From Brevibacterium casei CIP 102111 (GTDB lineage: Bacteria > Actinomycetota > Actinomycetes > Actinomycetales > Brevibacteriaceae): DNA of 64,000 nucleotides. Below are positions 57,248-64,000 of the stretch, piece by piece (position 1 is the stretch's first letter; each line of letters starts with the position of its first letter). The stretch spans positions 47,918 to 111,917 of the forward strand of contig NZ_FXZC01000008.1 in the NCBI RefSeq assembly GCF_900169275.1. Direction: 5' to 3'. Below the pieces are notes generated by a model. That model was not told where the DNA came from. It did not search any database and worked only from the letters and a program-made list of their open reading frames with translations. The position numbers and the translations under genes were made by a program.

Positions 57248-57697
57248 ATGGGTGAGATGCCACGCCGTTCCAGTTTCTGGGCCGATGTCAGAGAGCTGAT
57301 GGGCGTGGGCGCGGTCGGGGTTCTCCTCGTCTTCATGGCCGCCGAGATCTTCGTTTCCCCGCTGTCGATCCTTGCGTGGTTCGGTCTCATCTACCTCATC
57401 GCCTTCGCCGTCGCGGCGGCCGCTGTCGCTCTGTTGCTGAGGAGGGAATCCCCGCGACCGAGGCTGTGGTCGGCCGTCCGCATCCTCATCGCCGGTGCCG
57501 GGGCCGTGGTGCTCGTGGTCATCTCTGTCTGGGCGCTCTCCCCGCTCGGCGGCACCCCCGCTGACATGGTCGTCACCTCGTATGCGGTGCAGTCTCTGTA
57601 CTTCTTCGGCTCCGTCCTCGTCGCCGGCCTCTCCTGGAATGCGTGGTTGACAGTGCGGGACCGGCGCGCGCACAAGGCTCAGTTCACCGGGTCCTGA
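57248..57697 (+). CDS. Small four-helix membrane protein (tandem paralogue 1)
   Basis: 149 aa, four predicted transmembrane helices (about 16-36, 41-63, 76-96, 109-129). It begins 4 nt after the GntR stop. Its sequence parallels the next gene along the whole length: FWADVRE against YWALVRE, EIFV against EFFV, LAWFGLI against LTWFGVI, and a Trp motif (SWNAWLTV against AWHGWSAL) near the end. No family recognised. Possible alternative start at 57257. Confidence 0.75.
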   Translation: MGEMPRRSSFWADVRELMGVGAVGVLLVFMAAEIFVSPLSILAWFGLIYLIAFAVAAAAVALLLRRESPRPRLWSAVRILIAGAGAVVLVVISVWALSPLGGTPADMVVTSYAVQSLYFFGSVLVAGLSWNAWLTVRDRRAHKAQFTGS

Positions 57698-57740
57698 CCC
57701 GACCGGGATCGCGTGACGGGCCCGGCGATACGATCTGGGC

Positions 57741-58190
57741 ATGGATCCTCTCGGGCGCTCGTTCGCCGCGCGCTATTGGGCGCTCGTGCGCGAAGCGGTC
57801 GTCACCGTGTTCGTGGCCATGGTCCTCGTCGTCGTCCTCACCGAGTTCTTCGTCCACGTCTACGGGGGAGTGCTCACGTGGTTCGGGGTGATCTTCGCGG
57901 TAGCCGCGGCAGCCTCTGCCCTCGGTCTCGGCCTCCTCGCCGCCCGCTTGCGGTGGGAGCATTCGCATGAGCGGCGGGTGGCGTGGGTGGCCCTCGTCGG
58001 CCTCGTCGCCGCCGTCCTCTCGATCGGCGGCATGATGGTCTTCGCCGCCGCGGGGGGACGGGAGTCGGCGCGGCTCGCAATGATGGTTCAGAGCTTCAGC
58101 TCGCTCATCCTCTTCGGGGCCATGGTCGTCGCCGCCGCTGCCTGGCACGGCTGGTCGGCGCTCAAGGAGCAGCGGGGCCACCCGGACTGA
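57741..58190 (+). CDS. Small four-helix membrane protein (tandem paralogue 2)
   Basis: 149 aa, the same length and topology as the preceding gene and clearly a diverged tandem duplicate. Helices at about 18-38, 45-66, 80-102 and 112-135. TACGAT (57729-57734) ends 6 nt before the ATG, so despite following its paralogue by 43 bp it probably has its own leaderless promoter. It ends just before a 20-bp direct repeat that borders an inserted ORF. Function unknown. Confidence 0.75.
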   Translation: MDPLGRSFAARYWALVREAVVTVFVAMVLVVVLTEFFVHVYGGVLTWFGVIFAVAAAASALGLGLLAARLRWEHSHERRVAWVALVGLVAAVLSIGGMMVFAAAGGRESARLAMMVQSFSSLILFGAMVVAAAAWHGWSALKEQRGHPD

Positions 58191-58191
58191 A

Positions 58192-58211
58192 CGGCAAGCG
58201 GACCGACCGGG
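58192..58211 (+). repeat. Left copy of a 20-bp direct repeat
   Basis: CGGCAAGCGGACCGACCGGG, identical to 58781-58800. Together the copies bracket a 569-bp lower-GC segment with one reverse-strand ORF. Confidence 0.9.
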
Positions 58212-58245
58212 TCCTGACCGATTCGAACGCCGCTGGACACCGATA

Positions 58246-58752
58246 TCAATCGGCTCGGAATGCGAAGACGTCATCGGCTGAGAACTCGAACGCCTCGTCA
58301 CATCGATAAGCGCGCAGCCATGCTTGGCCATCGACGAGGCGAAGATAGAACCCCTTGGGCGTTGCAAACGTCTCGTCGATCGGCTCCGAGGCGATCGTCA
58401 CGGCCCCGGCCGGCGCGCGCCCGGTCGACTGGACCGAGTCATGCGACTGCGGTTGGGAGAGCCAAGCAATTCTCAGGTACGGACCGCTGTCGGGTGGGCA
58501 GGGGTGAAGCCCTCGGCTTTCTGCGGTTGAGAAGATCTGGCGCAGGGTGCCTCCGGAAGTAAGCCCGAGGGTCGAGAGGCTGCGCGTGATCACTCTGATG
58601 GGTTCCGGGTCACGGCGGTCGAATGCCGGTCCGGCGATGAGCACGCGTGCGTGGTCGTTCAGGCGCACCTCCGCAGAATCGAGTGCGGCAAGCAGTCGCT
58701 GCCGGGAGAGTCCGCCGACCATCACTCGGGAGCCAGTGTCGAAACAACTCAT
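58246..58752 (-). CDS. Hypothetical protein, likely horizontally acquired
   Basis: 168-aa soluble protein that I cannot assign to a named family. It opens MSCFDTGSRVMVGGLSRQRLLAAL, continues with VRLNDHARVLI, and ends in PKGFYLRLVDGQAWLRAYRC and FEFSADDVFAFRAD. The C-terminal GFYLR...GxxWLRxY pattern recalls uncharacterised proteins seen in Firmicutes, from memory only. Base composition is visibly lower in GC than its neighbours, it is the only reverse-strand gene between 56.4 and 63.8 kb, and it lies between 20-bp direct repeats. TATGGT (minus strand, 58759-58764) ends 6 nt before the ATG, so it has a working-looking promoter. Confidence 0.72.
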   Translation of the reverse strand: MSCFDTGSRVMVGGLSRQRLLAALDSAEVRLNDHARVLIAGPAFDRRDPEPIRVITRSLSTLGLTSGGTLRQIFSTAESRGLHPCPPDSGPYLRIAWLSQPQSHDSVQSTGRAPAGAVTIASEPIDETFATPKGFYLRLVDGQAWLRAYRCDEAFEFSADDVFAFRAD

Positions 58753-58780
58753 GGCTGCACCATAGCTTCAGCCGAGTGCT

Positions 58781-58800
58781 CGGCAAGCGGACCGACCGGG
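58781..58800 (+). repeat. Right copy of a 20-bp direct repeat
   Basis: Identical to 58192-58211. It lies 19 bp before the coaD -10 box and may be the original sequence upstream of coaD. Confidence 0.9.
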
Positions 58801-58831
58801 CCGAGCGCACCCCGCGGGATACGATGAGGCC

Positions 58832-59320
58832 ATGAAGGTCGTCAGTCCCGGATCCTATGACCCGATCACCATGGGTCATCTCGACATCATCGCGCGCGCG
58901 GCGAAGCTCTTCGACGAGGTCGTCGTCGCCGTCGTCCACAATCCCTCGAAGTCCGGCCGCTTCGACCCCGAGACCCGGGCCGATCTCATCCGCGCCTCGC
59001 TCGCCGCCGACGAACGCACCCGGGATGCCGAGAACATCTCGATCGACGTGGTCCCCGGTGGCCTCCTCGTCGACTACTGCGCCAGGATCGGTGCCCCTGC
59101 CGTCGTCAAGGGGCTGCGCTCGGGCACGGACTTCGCCTACGAACTGCCGATGGCGCTGATGAACAAGCACCTCACCGACCTCGAGACGATCTTCGTCCCC
59201 GGCAACCCCGAGTTCGAACACGTCTCCTCCTCCCTCATCAAAGAGGTGCACAGGCACGGCGGCGACATCACGGGCCTCGTCCCCGAACCCGTGCTCGCGG
59301 CGCTGAGCGCCGACACGTAA
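58832..59320 (+). CDS. coaD: Phosphopantetheine adenylyltransferase
   Basis: Penultimate step of CoA synthesis, joining ATP and 4'-phosphopantetheine. 162 aa. Nucleotidyltransferase motif GSYDPITMGHLDIIARA (the T/HxGH element with His18), VKGLRSGTDFAYELPMALMNKHL, and the ISSS-like VSSSLIKEVHRHGGDITGLVP. TACGAT (58820-58825) ends 6 nt before the ATG, so it is transcribed on its own, leaderless. The MFS gene begins 4 bp after its stop. Confidence 0.96.
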   Translation: MKVVSPGSYDPITMGHLDIIARAAKLFDEVVVAVVHNPSKSGRFDPETRADLIRASLAADERTRDAENISIDVVPGGLLVDYCARIGAPAVVKGLRSGTDFAYELPMALMNKHLTDLETIFVPGNPEFEHVSSSLIKEVHRHGGDITGLVPEPVLAALSADT

Positions 59321-59323
59321 GGC

Positions 59324-60511
59324 ATGGCCGCGACTCCTTCCTCATCTCGGGCCTGGTTCACGGGCCTCGTCATCCACACCGTCCTCGCGCACGCGACGTA
59401 CAACGGTGTGCGCGTCCTCATCTCCTACCGCACCCTCGAACTCGGCGGGACCGGAGTCGTCCTCGGTCTCATGACCGCGTGCTATTCGCTCGTCCCGCTG
59501 CTCACCGCGCTCTTCGTCGGCCGCCTCGTCGACCGCGGATACGCGACCGCGGTGCTCTGGGTCGGCACCGTCCTTTCGATCGCGCCCGTCGCGCTCGCCG
59601 CCGTCGCTCCCAACCTCGGCGTGCTCCTCGTCGCGACGATGAGTCTCGGTTTCGGGCAGCTGCTCACGACCGTCGCCTCCCAGGCGCTCATCCCGCAGAG
59701 CTTCCCGGCTTCCCGGCTGACGGCGAAGTTCGGCCACCTCACCCTGGGCGTCTCGATCGGGCAGACGATCGGCCTGCCCCTGGCCGGAATGATCGCCGAC
59801 GCCACCGGGGGCTCCCCGCACATCGTCGGCGCCCTGTGGTTCATGACGGCTTTCTCGGCGCTCACCCTCATCGCCGCCGTTATCGTCATGCTCCGCGGGC
59901 GGACCCCTCACGTCTCCCGCGCCGAGGCGGCCGAAACCGTCCGCACCCCGTGGGCGCTGCTGCGGATCCGGGGGATGAAGCCGGCGATCCTCGCGTCGAT
60001 GGCGACCCTGGCCGCCGTCGACCTCATGACCGCATACCTGCCGCTCATCGGGCAGGAGAACGGGCTGAGCGTGACCACGGTGACGTGGCTGCTCGCCCTG
60101 CGGACCTTCGCCTCGGTGATCTCGCGGATGATCATCGGGATGCTCGCGAACCGGTGGGGGAGTCTCTCGCTGCTGTGGACCGCCTCGGCGACGGCGGGCA
60201 TCTGCGTTATCCTCATCCCGATCCTCACTCAGACGTGGACGCTGGCGATCCTCCTGGCGATCGCGGGCTTCTGCTTCGGGCTCACCCAGCCGCTGACGAT
60301 GACGTGGGTCTCGACGCTGTCGGATCCGGCGAACCGGGCGGCGGTGCTCTCGATCCGGCTGGCCGGCAACCGGCTGAGCCAGGTCGCGATCCCCTCGCTC
60401 GCCTCGGTGCTCACGATCGTCGCGGGCTCCGGCATCGTCTTCACGATCTCCGGGGCGCTGCTCCTCCTCGCCGGAGGGGTGACCTGGCGCAACAGCCACG
60501 AGAAGTGGTGA
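59324..60511 (+). CDS. MFS transporter (drug:H+ antiporter-like)
   Basis: 395 aa, 12 predicted helices. Loop 2-3 is FVGRLVDRGYATAVL; helix 5 region GVSIGQTIGLPLAGMIADATGG resembles antiporter motif C; the second half has GMLANRWGSLSLLW. DHA1-like exporters are the nearest match, but the substrate is unknown. The ATG lies 4 bp after coaD, with TAAGG before it, so it is in the coaD transcript. Confidence 0.82.
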   Translation: MAATPSSSRAWFTGLVIHTVLAHATYNGVRVLISYRTLELGGTGVVLGLMTACYSLVPLLTALFVGRLVDRGYATAVLWVGTVLSIAPVALAAVAPNLGVLLVATMSLGFGQLLTTVASQALIPQSFPASRLTAKFGHLTLGVSIGQTIGLPLAGMIADATGGSPHIVGALWFMTAFSALTLIAAVIVMLRGRTPHVSRAEAAETVRTPWALLRIRGMKPAILASMATLAAVDLMTAYLPLIGQENGLSVTTVTWLLALRTFASVISRMIIGMLANRWGSLSLLWTASATAGICVILIPILTQTWTLAILLAIAGFCFGLTQPLTMTWVSTLSDPANRAAVLSIRLAGNRLSQVAIPSLASVLTIVAGSGIVFTISGALLLLAGGVTWRNSHEKW

Positions 60512-60556
60512 GGGTCAGGGGTGACGAGGAACACCTCGGCGGGGATGAGGCGACGA

Positions 60557-60586
60557 TTGGCAATGGTGGCCCGCGTTGATTAGAAT
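60557..60586 (+). promoter_or_regulatory. Promoter of the DUF177-rpmF-rnc operon
   Basis: TTGGCA (60557-60562), 18-bp spacer, TAGAAT (60581-60586): the best consensus match in the window. It gives a leader of about 50 nt with GGAGGAGA before the first ATG. Confidence 0.75.
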
Positions 60587-60642
60587 GGTGAGTCGCGTGT
60601 GAACGCAGGAGCGGCATCTCATTCGCATACGGAGGAGAGAGC

Positions 60643-61161
60643 ATGAAGAAGCGGTCAGAGTTCGTCTACGATCTCCGATCCATGGGATTGCTCGGTCATC
60701 CGGGTGAGTGGGAACGTGTCAATGCCACGGTGCCGGCTCCGGCGGATCTCAAGATCGAAGTGATCGGGGTCGCCGAAGGAACGCCCATGAATCTCGAGCT
60801 CATGTTCGAGAGCGTTTCCGAGGGGATCTACGTGACGGGTACGGTCTCGACCGTGGCCCGCGGCGAGGATGCAAGGACTCTCGACGAGATCGAGCTGCCC
60901 ATAGATGTCGACATCAACGAGATGTACGTCTATGAGCAGGCCGATGGCGACGAGGACTCCTACGTCATCAATCGCGATCAGCTCGACCTCGAACCCGCGA
61001 TCAGAGACGCAGTCGTGATGGCTCTGCCCTTCAGTCCTTCCCAGGACGGAAGCGAGGAGTTCTCCTACACCCTCGGTGAGGACATCGAGGAGGACGACAG
61101 CGAATCCGATTCGCCGTTCTCGCAGCTGAAGAACTTGTTGGATGAGAAGAAAGAGAGCTAG
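60643..61161 (+). CDS. YceD family (DUF177) protein
   Basis: 172-aa acidic protein that precedes rpmF in most bacteria and is implicated in 23S rRNA/large-subunit maturation or rpmF expression; the mechanism is not settled. Visible blocks are [55 protein letters not shown] and an acidic C-terminus. The usual Cys pair (CxRC) is absent: the equivalent position reads [10 protein letters not shown]. It has a GGAGGAGA ribosome-binding site and is 2 bp from rpmF. Confidence 0.9.
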   Translation: MKKRSEFVYDLRSMGLLGHPGEWERVNATVPAPADLKIEVIGVAEGTPMNLELMFESVSEGIYVTGTVSTVARGEDARTLDEIELPIDVDINEMYVYEQADGDEDSYVINRDQLDLEPAIRDAVVMALPFSPSQDGSEEFSYTLGEDIEEDDSESDSPFSQLKNLLDEKKES

Positions 61162-61163
61162 AC

Positions 61164-61367
61164 GTGGCTGTTCCCAAGCGTAAGATGTCGCGCAGCAACA
61201 CCCGCCACCGTCGTTCGCAGTGGAAGGCTCAGGCTCCGAACCTGGTCAAGACTGTGGAGAACGGTCGCGTTGTGTACTCGCGCCCCCACCAGGCCAAGGT
61301 CGTCGAAGACGCAGCCGGCACTCCGCTGTTCCTTGAGTACAAGGGACGCAAGGTCGCTGACGCCTGA
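61164..61367 (+). CDS. rpmF: 50S ribosomal protein L32
   Basis: 67 aa starting from [23 protein letters not shown], then [18 protein letters not shown] and [12 protein letters not shown]. No Cys is present, so this is the zinc-independent form, usual in Micrococcales. It is located in the conserved DUF177-rpmF-rnc order. Confidence 0.97.
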   Translation: MAVPKRKMSRSNTRHRRSQWKAQAPNLVKTVENGRVVYSRPHQAKVVEDAAGTPLFLEYKGRKVADA

Positions 61368-61370
61368 CCT

Positions 61371-62075
61371 GTGGAAACTGACACCACAGCAGAACTGCAG
61401 AAGAGTCTCGGGATCGACATCGATCCCGAGACTCTTCGTCTAGCGCTCACCCACCGCTCTTTCGCCTTCGAGGCCGGCGGCATCCCGACGAACGAGCGCC
61501 TCGAGTTCCTCGGCGACTCCGTGCTCGGGCTCGTCGCCACCGAGTCGCTCTACTACGACAACCCGGACCTGCCTGAGGGCCAGCTGGCGAAGATGCGCTC
61601 CGCCGTCGTCAACACGAGGGCGCTGGCTCAGATCGCCCGCCGCCACGACATCGGCCAGCACATCCTGCTCGGCAAAGGCGAGGAGCTCACGGGAGGTCGG
61701 AACAAGGACTCGATCCTCGCCGACACCGTCGAAGCCCTCATCGGCGCCACCTTCGTCTCCTCCGGCCGCGAGGTCGCGTTCGCGTTCGTCCACCGCCTCA
61801 TCGACGGGATGCTCGCCGACGCCGTCAACCTCGGCGCGGGCATGGACTACAAGACGACGCTCCAGGAGGCCGCCGCCGACCTCGGACTCGGCCCCGTGAG
61901 CTACGAGATCACCTCGACCGGCCCCGACCACGCAATGATCTTCACCGCCACCGCCCGCCTCGGCGACAACGGCTGGGGTTCGGGAGACGGATCGTCGAAG
62001 AAGTCCGCCGAGGCGGCCGCCGCCGAGGTCGCCGTCAAGGCCATCCGGACGCTCTACCCCGACTACCAGCGCTGA
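61371..62075 (+). CDS. rnc: Ribonuclease III
   Basis: 234-aa double-strand RNA endonuclease processing rRNA and regulating mRNAs. The catalytic signature NERLEFLGDSVLGL is near residues 41-54 and the second acidic site is DTVEALIGATFV; the dsRNA-binding domain occupies about 160-232 (DYKTTLQEAAADLG... KKSAEAAAAEVAVKAI). The GTG start is 3 bp after rpmF. Codons about 10-23 form a perfect hairpin (61400-61437), a candidate autoregulatory target. Confidence 0.96.
   Translation: METDTTAELQKSLGIDIDPETLRLALTHRSFAFEAGGIPTNERLEFLGDSVLGLVATESLYYDNPDLPEGQLAKMRSAVVNTRALAQIARRHDIGQHILLGKGEELTGGRNKDSILADTVEALIGATFVSSGREVAFAFVHRLIDGMLADAVNLGAGMDYKTTLQEAAADLGLGPVSYEITSTGPDHAMIFTATARLGDNGWGSGDGSSKKSAEAAAAEVAVKAIRTLYPDYQR
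61400..61437 (+). promoter_or_regulatory. Perfect 18-bp hairpin within the rnc coding region
   Basis: Arms 61400-61417 and 61420-61437 are exact reverse complements around a CA centre. As RNA this is a long duplex 30 nt after the rnc start codon, just the kind of substrate RNase III cleaves. An attenuation or terminator role between rpmF and rnc is the alternative. Confidence 0.7.
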
Positions 62076-62097
62076 CGCGCAGGTCGGACCCGGCACC

Positions 62098-63045
62098 GTG
62101 CCCGAACTCCCCGAGGTCGAAAGCGTCCGCCGCGGCGTCGACGAATGGACCGCGGGTGCCCGGGTCACCGCCGCCGAGGTGGTCGACCCCCGCATCCTCG
62201 GGACCACCTCGGCGCGTCGCATCGACGAGGCCACCGCCGCCGCGTTCGCCGAACGCGTGACCGGGGCGTCCATCACCGGGGCAGAGCGACGCGGGAAGTT
62301 CATGTGGCTCACCCTCGACGGGGATGCCGGGCTGCTCATCCACCTCGGCATGAGCGGTCAGCTGCGCGTCCACCTCGCCGCCGATGAGACGCACCGGCAC
62401 ACGCGTGCCGTGCTCCGCCTCGAACGCGGTGAGGAACCCTATGACCTGAGGTTCGTCGACCAGCGGATCTTCGGCCATCTCAGCGTGCAGGGCCTCGTCG
62501 CCTCCCACGGTCGGCTCGTGCCCGCCTCGGCGATCCACATCGCGCCCGACCCGCTCGAGGACGCCTTCGACGTCGAGGCCACGGTCGATGCGCTCGCGCG
62601 CAAGCGCACCCCGATCAAGGCGGCCCTGCTCGACCAGACGCTCGTCAGCGGGATCGGCAACATCTACGCCGACGAAGCGCTCTTCCGGGCCGGAGTCCAC
62701 CCGCTCGCACTGCCGGCGCGGACCCGGCGCTCCCGCCTGGCCGCCGTCCTCGAATCGGCGACGACCGTCATGGGCGATGCCCTGGCCGTGGGCGGGACGA
62801 GCTTCGACTCGCTCTATGTCAACGTCAACGGGGAGTCCGGCCGCTTCGACATTGACGTAGAGCGGGTCGAAGCAAGTCGCAGACACAAAGGTCGCGATTG
62901 GCTGTGCCGGGCACCGGTCGGGCGTAGACCACCTATACCGCAGTCTGACCAGGCACGGGGCAAGCAATTCGACGGTCCTACCTGTTCAGTAGCGCACCGC
63001 CGTAACTCCGGGTCCCGGATCATGCGAGGTGCTACCCGTGCCTGA
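62098..63045 (+). pseudogene. mutM: Formamidopyrimidine-DNA glycosylase, truncated native copy
   Basis: The frame begins MPELPEVESVRRG (catalytic Pro2 and Glu3) from the GTG at 62098 and keeps the whole N-terminal domain plus the H2TH domain ([19 protein letters not shown]). After SFDSLYVNVNGESG (about base 62848) similarity ends. The remaining 65 residues are unrelated, so the C-terminal zinc finger that grips DNA is missing. Fpg enzymes need that finger, so the product is probably inactive in base-excision repair of 8-oxoguanine. Codon use up to the break matches the native rnc next door. The gene was most likely broken when the downstream copy arrived. Confidence 0.85.
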
Positions 63046-63877
63046 ACTTCCTGAGGTCGAGGTCGTGCGCCGGGGACTCGACGAACATGTCCGCGGACGG
63101 GCGATCGCCTCGGCTGTTGTCCGGCATCCTCGTTCGGCGCGCCGTCATGTGGGTGGCCCGAATGATCTGGCTGCGCGGTTGGTCGGTGCGACGATCACGG
63201 GGACCGCCCGCCGCGGCAAGTACCTGTGGCTGATCTTGGACGGCGACGACGCGCTGCTCGCGCACCTGGGGATGAGCGGGCAGATGCTCATCACGTCCCC
63301 CGATGCTGCAGTCGGTGCGCACGAGCGCGCGCGGTTCACCTTCACCGACGGCGGCCACGATCTGCGGTTCGATGACCAGCGCACGTTCGGGCATCTGATG
63401 TACGACGAGGGCGGAGCAGTGCTCCCGTCGCCGATCGCCCATATCGCGAGGGATCCCTTCGATCCGCTGTTCGACCAGCCGGGGGTAGTTGCGGTGATCA
63501 AGAGTAAGCGCACGGGCATAAAGCGCGTACTGCTGGATCAGACGGTGGTGTCAGGCATCGGGAACATCTATGCCGACGAGGCGCTGTGGGCTGCCAAGGT
63601 GCACGGGGAGACACCGGCAGCGTCGTTGAGCAGGTCCAGGATCTCGGCGGTAATCGAGGCTGCGCGAGACGTCATGACGGCTGCACTCGCCCAGGGCGGC
63701 ACCTCGTTCGATTCTCACTATGTCGACGTGGCCGGCAGCAGCGGGTATTTTGCCCGCAGCCTGAACGCCTACGGTCGTGCCGGCCGGCCCTGCAGGCGCT
63801 GCGGGACGCCGATCGTGCGGGAGAAGTTGATGAACGGGTCGAGCTATTCTTGCCCGCTCTGCCAGCGGAAACGCTAG
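63038..63877 (+). CDS. mutM: Formamidopyrimidine-DNA glycosylase, complete second copy
   Basis: 279-aa bifunctional glycosylase/AP lyase. The GTG at 63038 (GAGGT at 63026-63030) gives [13 protein letters not shown], needed because Pro2 is the catalytic nucleophile. RRGKYLW carries the catalytic Lys, [19 protein letters not shown] is the H2TH motif, and [21 protein letters not shown] with CPLCQRKR is a complete four-Cys zinc finger. It is clearly a different allele or species origin from the truncated copy: many residues differ and codon use is less GC-biased (GTAGTT, ATAAAG, TCTTGC). The TAG stop lies at the edge of an IS630-type element. Confidence 0.92.
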   Translation: MPELPEVEVVRRGLDEHVRGRAIASAVVRHPRSARRHVGGPNDLAARLVGATITGTARRGKYLWLILDGDDALLAHLGMSGQMLITSPDAAVGAHERARFTFTDGGHDLRFDDQRTFGHLMYDEGGAVLPSPIAHIARDPFDPLFDQPGVVAVIKSKRTGIKRVLLDQTVVSGIGNIYADEALWAAKVHGETPAASLSRSRISAVIEAARDVMTAALAQGGTSFDSHYVDVAGSSGYFARSLNAYGRAGRPCRRCGTPIVREKLMNGSSYSCPLCQRKR

Positions 63878-64000
63878 TGTCCCGCGCCGTTGATTCGTTG
63901 TAGAAGTCGTCCGATGGAGGTGAGAATCTCGTCGGCGGTCTTGGTCCAGATGAAGGGTTTCGGGTTCTCGTTCCATGCTTTGATCCAGCCGCGGAGGTCT
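63874..64000 (-). CDS. IS630-family transposase, C-terminal fragment
   Basis: Reverse-strand frame, cut by the window edge. The last 41 residues include [20 protein letters not shown] and [17 protein letters not shown], the hallmark end of IS630/Tc1-type transposases (DDE family). Its TAG stop (63876-63874) overlaps the mutM stop, with only TA shared between them. Confidence 0.9.
   Translation of the reverse strand, partial: DLRGWIKAWNENPKPFIWTKTADEILTSIGRLLQRINGAGH
63875..64000 (-). mobile_element. IS630-family insertion sequence, one end
   Basis: The transposase end and the mutM stop meet at CTAG (63874-63877). IS630-type elements insert into TA, often within CTAG, and duplicate the TA, so the element end is probably GTGTCCCGCGCC from 63877. 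The other end is outside the window. Confidence 0.75.

Noticed and set aside
60643..61161. DUF177 gene as degraded because it lacks the CxxC pair
   Set aside because: The frame is intact, well expressed by context and in the normal rpmF position; Cys loss parallels the zinc-free L32.
62850..63037. A tRNA or attachment site between the two mutM copies
   Set aside because: I could not fold a cloverleaf, and no direct repeat of this segment was found elsewhere in the window.

Overview
The window is a chromosomal segment of a high-GC actinobacterium, most likely Brevibacterium or a close relative in the Micrococcales. This placement is an inference from gene content and order (leuCD-murA-plsC-gpsA-ddl-thiL-recG-rsmD and coaD-DUF177-rpmF-rnc-mutM), a zinc-free micrococcal-type ribosomal protein L32, a DUF222/HNH 13E12-type gene and pervasive actinobacterial -10 boxes. 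No 16S or comparison set is in the window. Nearly all of it is coding, many genes overlap by ATGA or GTGA, and most of the sequence looks like core chromosome. Foreign-looking DNA is limited to a small insert before coaD and the last 1.1 kb.

Left part (1-16.3 kb): a branched-chain amino acid block (ilvB end, ilvN, ilvC), then a reverse-strand dpp/opp-type peptide ABC operon (dppC, dppB, binding protein, double ATPase). Next come an Eis-type acetyltransferase, serA, a DUF805 membrane protein, a PAP2 phosphatase and a CitE-like lyase, then leuB and ilvE. Together with leuCD at 39.5-41.7 kb this covers most of the late Val/Leu/Ile pathway. An IclR regulator beside leuC, and similar operator-like sites before leuC and leuB, suggest an LtbR-type leucine regulon.

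Middle (16.3-39 kb): an MFS transporter, an HNH endonuclease, several hydrolases and acyltransferases, lipoate ligase, thyX, an alcohol dehydrogenase, and an HrpB helicase carrying a frameshift that artificially joins it to the downstream DNA-glycosylase-like gene. These are followed by an FAD monooxygenase divergent from a fumarylacetoacetase-family hydrolase, gltX with a proline iminopeptidase, tRNA-Gln(CTG) and tRNA-Glu(CTC), a DUF4282 protein with a prion-like tail, and an aldose epimerase.

Right part (39-62 kb): leuCD, a tightly packed envelope, lipid and cofactor cluster (murA, plsC, gpsA, PEBP, ddl, thiL, DhaL kinase, recG, rsmD), an ehuBCDA-like ectoine/amino-acid uptake operon with a divergent GntR regulator, two tandem paralogous small membrane proteins, and coaD, MFS, DUF177, rpmF and rnc.

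The most notable signals are: (i) a native mutM that has lost its zinc finger, followed at once by a second complete mutM whose stop codon lies at the border of an IS630-family element; (ii) a lower-GC ORF before coaD bracketed by perfect 20-bp direct repeats; (iii) a perfect 18-bp hairpin inside the start of rnc; (iv) at least 14 genes whose -10 box ends 6-7 nt before the start codon, implying leaderless mRNAs; and (v) the hrpB frameshift in a run of six G.
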